A DNA stretch of 64,000 bases. It comes from Actinomyces sp. Marseille-P3109. Its GTDB lineage: Bacteria; Actinomycetota; Actinomycetes; Actinomycetales; Actinomycetaceae. Below are positions 63,190-64,000 of this stretch, one piece after another. Numbering within the stretch: position 1 is the stretch's first letter; the number at the start of each line of letters is the position of its first letter. The stretch covers positions 1,417,144-1,481,143 of the forward strand of contig NZ_OOHN01000008.1 of NCBI RefSeq assembly GCF_900323545.1. The letters run 5' to 3'. Made by a program: the position numbers and the translations under genes. The notes under the pieces are model-generated. The model had not been told where the DNA came from, ran no database searches, and saw only the letters and a list, made by a program, of their open reading frames with translations.

Positions 63190-64000
63190 TCTGATTGGAC
63201 CTCCTTGAGTCCGGTGGATGGGGAGTACTCGAGTACGGTGTCGGCCAGCTGCGCCCGGCCCTCCTCCAGAAGAAGGAACAACTGTCCTCGGAGCTGCGGA
63301 TCATCCTGCCAAGCGGGTACGACGCATTTCTCCAGCTCATCGATAACCTCGTCGATCCGGCGCGGATTGCTCAGGCGCGGAGGCAACCTCACGGCGGACA
63401 GGGCCATGGCGCGGGCGATCTTCTTGTCCGGGGCACGGTCTGTGGGGATCATGGCTCCTGGAGCCTCCGGTGCGGATGGCAGGGTGCGCAGCTCCTCCTG
63501 GCCGCCTACCCGGCACAGGTCCAGGAGGATGACCTCCAGGGAGTCCTCGCCGTCGCGGACCTGGGCGCGTCCCCTCTCCTCGTTGTCGGAGGCCGTCACG
63601 TGCAGCCAGTCGATCAGGGAGGCACTCTTCCCTCTCCGCTCGGGCTCATTCAGAAGGAATCCCTGAGCGGCCTCATGTTTCGCACGGTTGCTCGTCGCGT
63701 ATTTCTCTCGAGCTCGGTCAACAGCTTCCCTCCACGACGGCGGTACTGGGGCATCGGGACCGTAGACGGCCTCGATGAGGTCGTGGACATCGTCGGGAAC
63801 CGTGACGACGCCGGGGCCGTCGACCACCCGGTTCAGTGCGGCCGCGCTCATGAGCATGTCCTGCTCGCCGTAAATCGCCTTGGCCCCCGGTTCCAACGAG
63901 GGCTCGGGGGACGATGTCGACGGCAGCCAGTCGATGTAGCAGACGGGCTCGGCAAGTAGGGGCGGTCGTCGCCGCTGGTGACGGTGCAGGCGTCCCATGC
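63186..64000 (-). CDS. cas3: CRISPR-associated helicase/nuclease Cas3, C-terminal part
   Basis: The frame is open to the window's right edge and gives about 271 residues, starting within a GRLHRH motif seen after the helicase domain. The remainder matches the Cas3 C-terminal domain in position and length, with PVCYIDWLPS and SWREAVDRAREKYATSNR. The HD nuclease and the helicase motifs would lie to the right of the window. First gene of the I-E operon, directly before cse1. Confidence 0.88.
   Translation of the reverse strand, partial: MGRLHRHQRRRPPLLAEPVCYIDWLPSTSSPEPSLEPGAKAIYGEQDMLMSAAALNRVVDGPGVVTVPDDVHDLIEAVYGPDAPVPPSWREAVDRAREKYATSNRAKHEAAQGFLLNEPERRGKSASLIDWLHVTASDNEERGRAQVRDGEDSLEVILLDLCRVGGQEELRTLPSAPEAPGAMIPTDRAPDKKIARAMALSAVRLPPRLSNPRRIDEVIDELEKCVVPAWQDDPQLRGQLFLLLEEGRAQLADTVLEYSPSTGLKEVQSE

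Overview
The window is high-GC (roughly 68-70 % by eye) actinobacterial chromosome. Gene order and family variants point to the Actinomycetaceae, most likely an oral-type Actinomyces: the dxr-rseP-ispG-acetyltransferase block, frr-pyrH-tsf-rpsB, an alanine-rich S16, rpsP-khpA-rimM-trmD-lepB-rplS, and a type I-E CRISPR system. The genus is inferred from these features, not measured.

Layout. 1-3755 (+): lower mevalonate pathway operon (mevalonate kinase 3' end, mvaD, phosphomevalonate kinase, type 2 IPP isomerase). 4017-6779 (-): TctA-type permease with a two-TM partner, and a GNAT protein. 6821-17218 (-): ispG, rseP and dxr (non-mevalonate isoprenoid genes), a DivIVA-like protein, rlmN, cdsA, frr, pyrH, tsf, rpsB. 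The window thus carries genes of both isoprenoid routes. 17773-23442: an M23 peptidase, a serine hydrolase with an internal duplication, xerC, an ArsR regulator, a DMT exporter and an FHA-like protein.

23497-34253 (-): a long run read right to left as rpsP-khpA-rimM-trmD/GNAT-lepB2-rplS-lepB1-rnhB-DUF2469-yraN-comM-dprA. It includes a TrmD fused to an acetyltransferase, two different signal peptidases on either side of rplS, and a possible structured rplS leader. 34750-43643: a DUF4440-like protein, ffh, an ABC/response-regulator deletion scar, ftsY, a possible structured RNA, a small membrane protein and smc. 43816-46016 (+): a NatA/NatB-like ABC exporter. 46111-47316 (-): ndk and an orphan dhaL. 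47681-52438: a trehalose locus (treR forward, treC and treB reverse) with three palindromic operator candidates. 52635-55288: a lipoprotein and folC with a long acidic N-terminal extension.

55447-64000: decayed sequence, then an 11-repeat CRISPR array and a complete-looking type I-E cas operon (cas3 truncated by the window edge, cse1, cse2, cas7, cas5, cas6e, cas1, cas2), all read right to left toward the array. I saw no tRNA or rRNA genes, no insertion sequence and no prophage. I did not find a clearly new system. The most unusual items are the TrmD-GNAT fusion, the ABC/response-regulator scar, the candidate RNA next to ftsY, the rplS leader and the AbiEii-like remnant beside the CRISPR array.
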